Assembly: GCF_051014685.1 (NCBI RefSeq)
Contig: NW_027478532.1
Coordinates: 1,038,117 to 1,102,116 of the forward strand
DNA length: 64,000 bases
Source of the DNA: Ptiloglossa arizonensis
Taxonomy: Eukaryota > Arthropoda > Insecta > Hymenoptera > Colletidae
Direction: 5' to 3'
Below are positions 61,746 to 64,000 of the stretch, piece by piece (position 1 is the stretch's first letter; every line of letters begins with the position of its first letter). The notes beneath the pieces were generated by a model. It was not told where the DNA came from. It was given only the letters and a program-made list of their open reading frames with translations, and did no database searches. The translations under genes were made by a program, and so were the position numbers.

Positions 61746-64000
61746 GCTTGAGAAACTCAAAATTTTCGCAGTTCTGGTGCTCGAAACGAATAACTGGAAC
61801 GGTCTAGGGGAAAACTACACATACCGTTGTAATCGGGCGAGTTTCTACTATCAAATACAATAAAAATTTTGCGGATTGGTCAATCCGTTCGCGAGATATG
61901 GCAGTTTGGATGTAAGAAACGCTTGAGAAACTCAAAATTTTCGCAGTTCTGATGCTCGAAACGAATAACTAGAACGGCCCAGGGGAAAAGTGCGCATACC
62001 GTTGTAATCGGGCGAGTTTCTACTTTCAAATGCAATAGAAATTTTGCGGATTGATCAATCCGTTCGCGAGATATGGCAGTTTGGAGATAAGAAACGCTTT
62101 AGAAACTCAAAATTTTCGCAGTTTTATGCTCGAAATGAATAACTAGAACGGCCCAGGGGAAAAGTGCGCACACCGTTGTAATCGGGCGAGTTTCTACTTT
62201 CAAATGCAACAGAAATTTTTCGGATTGATCAATCCGTTCGCGAGATATGGCAGTTTGGAGGTAAGAAACGCTTGAGAAACTCAAAATTTTCGCAGTCCTG
62301 ATGCTCGAAACGAATGACTAGAACGGCCTAGGGGAGAAGTGCGCATACCGTTGTAATCGGGCGAGTTTCTACTTTCAGATGCAACAGAAATTTTGCGGAT
62401 TGGTCAATCGGTTCGCGAGATATGGCAGTTTGGAGGTAAGAAAGGCTTGAGAAACTCAAAATTTTCGCAGTTCTGATGCTCGAAACGAATAACTAGAACG
62501 GCCTAGGGGAAAAGTGCGCATACCGTTGTAATCGGGCGAGTTGCTACTTTCAGAAGCAACAGAAATTTTGCGGATTGGTCAATCCGTTCGCGAGATATGG
62601 CAGTTTGGAGGTAAGAAACGCTCGAGAAACTCAAAATTTTCGCAGATCTGATGCTCGAAACGAATGACTAGAACGGCCTAGGGGAGAAGTACGCAGACCG
62701 TTGTAATCGGGCGAGTTTCTACTTTCAGATGCAACAGAAGTCATGCGGATTGGTCAATCCGTTCGCGAGATATGGCCGTTTGGATGTAAGAAACGCTTGA
62801 GAAACTCAAAATTTTCGAAGTTCTGATGCTCGAAACGAATAACTAGAACGGCCTAGGGGAAAAGTACGCACACCGTTGTAATCGGGCTAGTTTCTACTTT
62901 CAGATGCAACAGAAATCATGCGGATTGGTTAATCCGTTCGCGAGATATGGCCGTTTGGATGTAAGAAACGCTTGAGAAACTCAAAATTTTCGCAGTTCTG
63001 ATGCTCGAAACGAATAACTAGAACGGCCTAGGGGAAAAGTGCGCATACTGTTGTAATCGGGCGAGTTTCTACTTTCAGAAGCAACAGAAATTTTGCGGAT
63101 TGGTCAATCCGTTCGTGAGATATGGCTGTTTGGAGGTAAGAAACGCTCGAGAAACTCAAAATTTTCGCAGATCTGATGCTCGAAACGAATGACTAGAACG
63201 GCCTAGGGGAGAAGTACGCAGACCGTTGTAATCGGGCGAGTTTCTACTTTCAGATGCAACAGAAGTCATGCGGATTGGTCAATCCGTTCGCGAGATATGG
63301 CCGTTTGGATGTAAGAAACGCTTGAGAAACTCAAAATTTTCGAAGTTCTGATGCTCGAAACGAATAACTAGAACGGCCTAGGGGAAAAGTACGCACACCG
63401 TTGTAATCGGGCTAGTTTCTACTTTCAGATGCAACAGAAATCATGCGGATTGGTTAATCCGTTCGCGAGATATGGCCGTTTGGATGTAAGAAACGCTTGA
63501 GAAACTCAAAATTTTCGCAGTTCTGATGCTTGAAACGAATAACTAGAACGGCCTAGGGGAAAAGTGCGCATACTGTTGTAATCGGGCGAGTTTCTACTTT
63601 CAGAAGCAACAGAAATTTTGCGGATTGGTCAATCCGTTCGTGAGATATGGCTGTTTGGAGGTAAGAAACGCTTGAGAAACTCAAAATTTTCGCAGTTCTG
63701 ATGCTCGAAACGAATGACTAGAACGGCCTAGGGGAGAAGTGCGCATACCGTTGTAATCGGGCGAGTTTCTACTTTCAGATGCAACAGAAATTATGCGGAT
63801 TGGTCAATCCCTTCGCGAGATAAGGCCGTTTGGATGTAAGAAACGCTTGAGAAACTCAAAATTTTCGCAATTCTGATGCTCGAAACGAATAACTAGAACG
63901 GCCTAGGGGAAAAGTGCGCATACCGTTGTAATCGGGCGAGTTTCTACTTTCAGAAGCAACAGAAATTTTGCGGATTGATCAATCCGTTCGTGAGAATATG
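61646..64000. repeat. Dispersed third copy of the 6466-bp block interior
   Basis: From p2 at 61646 the order p2, p3, CAATAG unit, TTTTTCGG unit, GGTCAATCGG unit, TTGCTACTTTC unit, trimers with GCAGATCTGATG and GGGCTAG, and the CCCTTCGCGAGATAAGG unit near 63809 matches 29866-32150 at an offset of 31,780 bp and 23400-25680 at 38,246 bp. Private changes are ACACCGTTG near 62170 and TGCTTGAAACG near 63529. Near 63,950 the last q1 unit has CAGAAGCAAC instead of CTGAAGCAAC, so the match ends there. The final bases read GTGAGAATATG with one extra A, and the last monomer is cut by the window end. Confidence 0.83.

Larger units (their letters stand above)
1..64000. repeat. Uninterrupted 174/175-bp satellite array (whole window)
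   Basis: Every line of the sequence belongs to the same head-to-tail repeat, recognisable by recurring words such as CCGTTGTAATCGGGCGAG, GAGATATGG and CTCGAAACGAAT. Spacing between successive ATACCG starts is 174 or 175 bases throughout; for example starts lie at 1, 175, 350 and 524, and at 12404, 12578, 12753, 12928, 13102, 13277 and 13451. All copies point the same way and no unique sequence, transposon or inversion interrupts them. At about 174.6 bp per unit the window holds roughly 366 monomers. The length is close to one nucleosome repeat, as in primate alpha satellite (171 bp) and Arabidopsis CEN180 (178 bp), but the sequence is neither of these. A centromeric or pericentromeric location is inferred from size, purity and HOR structure. 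I do not recognise the family. Confidence 0.98.

Noticed and set aside
5693..62284. About sixty nearly identical 61-aa minus-strand open frames (for example 5693-5878, 12507-12692, 52850-53035), some extended to 76 aa
   Set aside because: They recur wherever certain A and B monomers adjoin and follow from 174 being a multiple of three. Each is interrupted by the 175-bp frame shift or a stop in the next unit. They show no start context, codon bias or family likeness.
1..64000. CRISPR array
   Set aside because: Repeats are 174-175 bp, directly adjacent and without unique spacers, quite unlike 25-40-bp repeats separated by variable spacers.
1..64000. Protein-coding tandem repeat of 58 residues
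   Set aside because: The mixture of 174- and 175-bp units shifts the frame constantly and stops occur in every frame.
1..64000. Known satellites (primate alpha satellite, Arabidopsis CEN180, maize CentC)
   Set aside because: Length class is similar to the first two but the monomer sequence does not resemble any of them beyond the CENP-B-box-like motif.

Overview
This window is one uninterrupted tandem array of a satellite DNA. From base 1 to base 64,000 it holds roughly 366 head-to-tail copies, all in the same orientation, of a 174/175-bp monomer of about 42% GC (hand count on one monomer). I see no protein-coding gene, RNA gene, transposon, CRISPR array or unique spacer. The short open frames are by-products of the repeat. 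A nucleosome-sized monomer with nested higher-order repeats (HORs) and no interruptions points to a eukaryotic, probably centromeric or pericentromeric, heterochromatin block. I do not recognise the satellite family or the species. CpG is over-represented in the monomer (13 seen against about 7.5 expected in a hand count). That argues against a genome whose satellites lose CpG through methylation, so an invertebrate or other low-methylation eukaryote is a reasonable but unproven guess.

Two length classes exist. Class A (174 bp) carries TTTTATG and class B (175 bp) carries TTCTGATG (or TTCCGATG, TTCTGGTG, TTCCTGATG-like forms) at one place. Other linked variants define recurring types, which I call m1-m6, n1-n4, p1-p3 and q1-q2. 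Counting A and B monomers reproduces every HOR length observed: 350, 525, 698, 1047, 1572, 3320, 5758, 6457 and 6466 bp.

Layout: (1) 1-4540, heterogeneous and more diverged monomers. (2) 4541-12403, about 2.3 copies of a 19-monomer 3.32-kb macro-repeat containing n, m, p and q-like types in series; it looks like the parental arrangement. (3) 12404-17290, runs of a 6-mer HOR (1047 bp). (4) 17291-20082, a p cassette and three copies of a 4-mer HOR (698 bp). (5) 20083-33014, a nearly identical tandem duplication of a 6466-bp, 37-monomer block. (6) 32490-38954, dimeric 350-bp HOR runs and mosaic monomers. (7) 38955-49604, more 6-mers, a 9-mer (1572 bp) duplication and hybrid monomers. (8) 49605-about 61745, a second large tandem duplication whose second copy lacks one 4-mer block. 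(9) about 61646-64000, a further copy of the interior of block 5.

Two sub-monomer elements stand out. A 17-bp motif matches the mammalian CENP-B box at 12 of 17 positions (7 of 9 core positions). A 16-bp perfect palindrome lies about 34 bp downstream, with the variant centre differing between monomer types. Together they make this a candidate centromeric satellite. Function is inferred, not shown.
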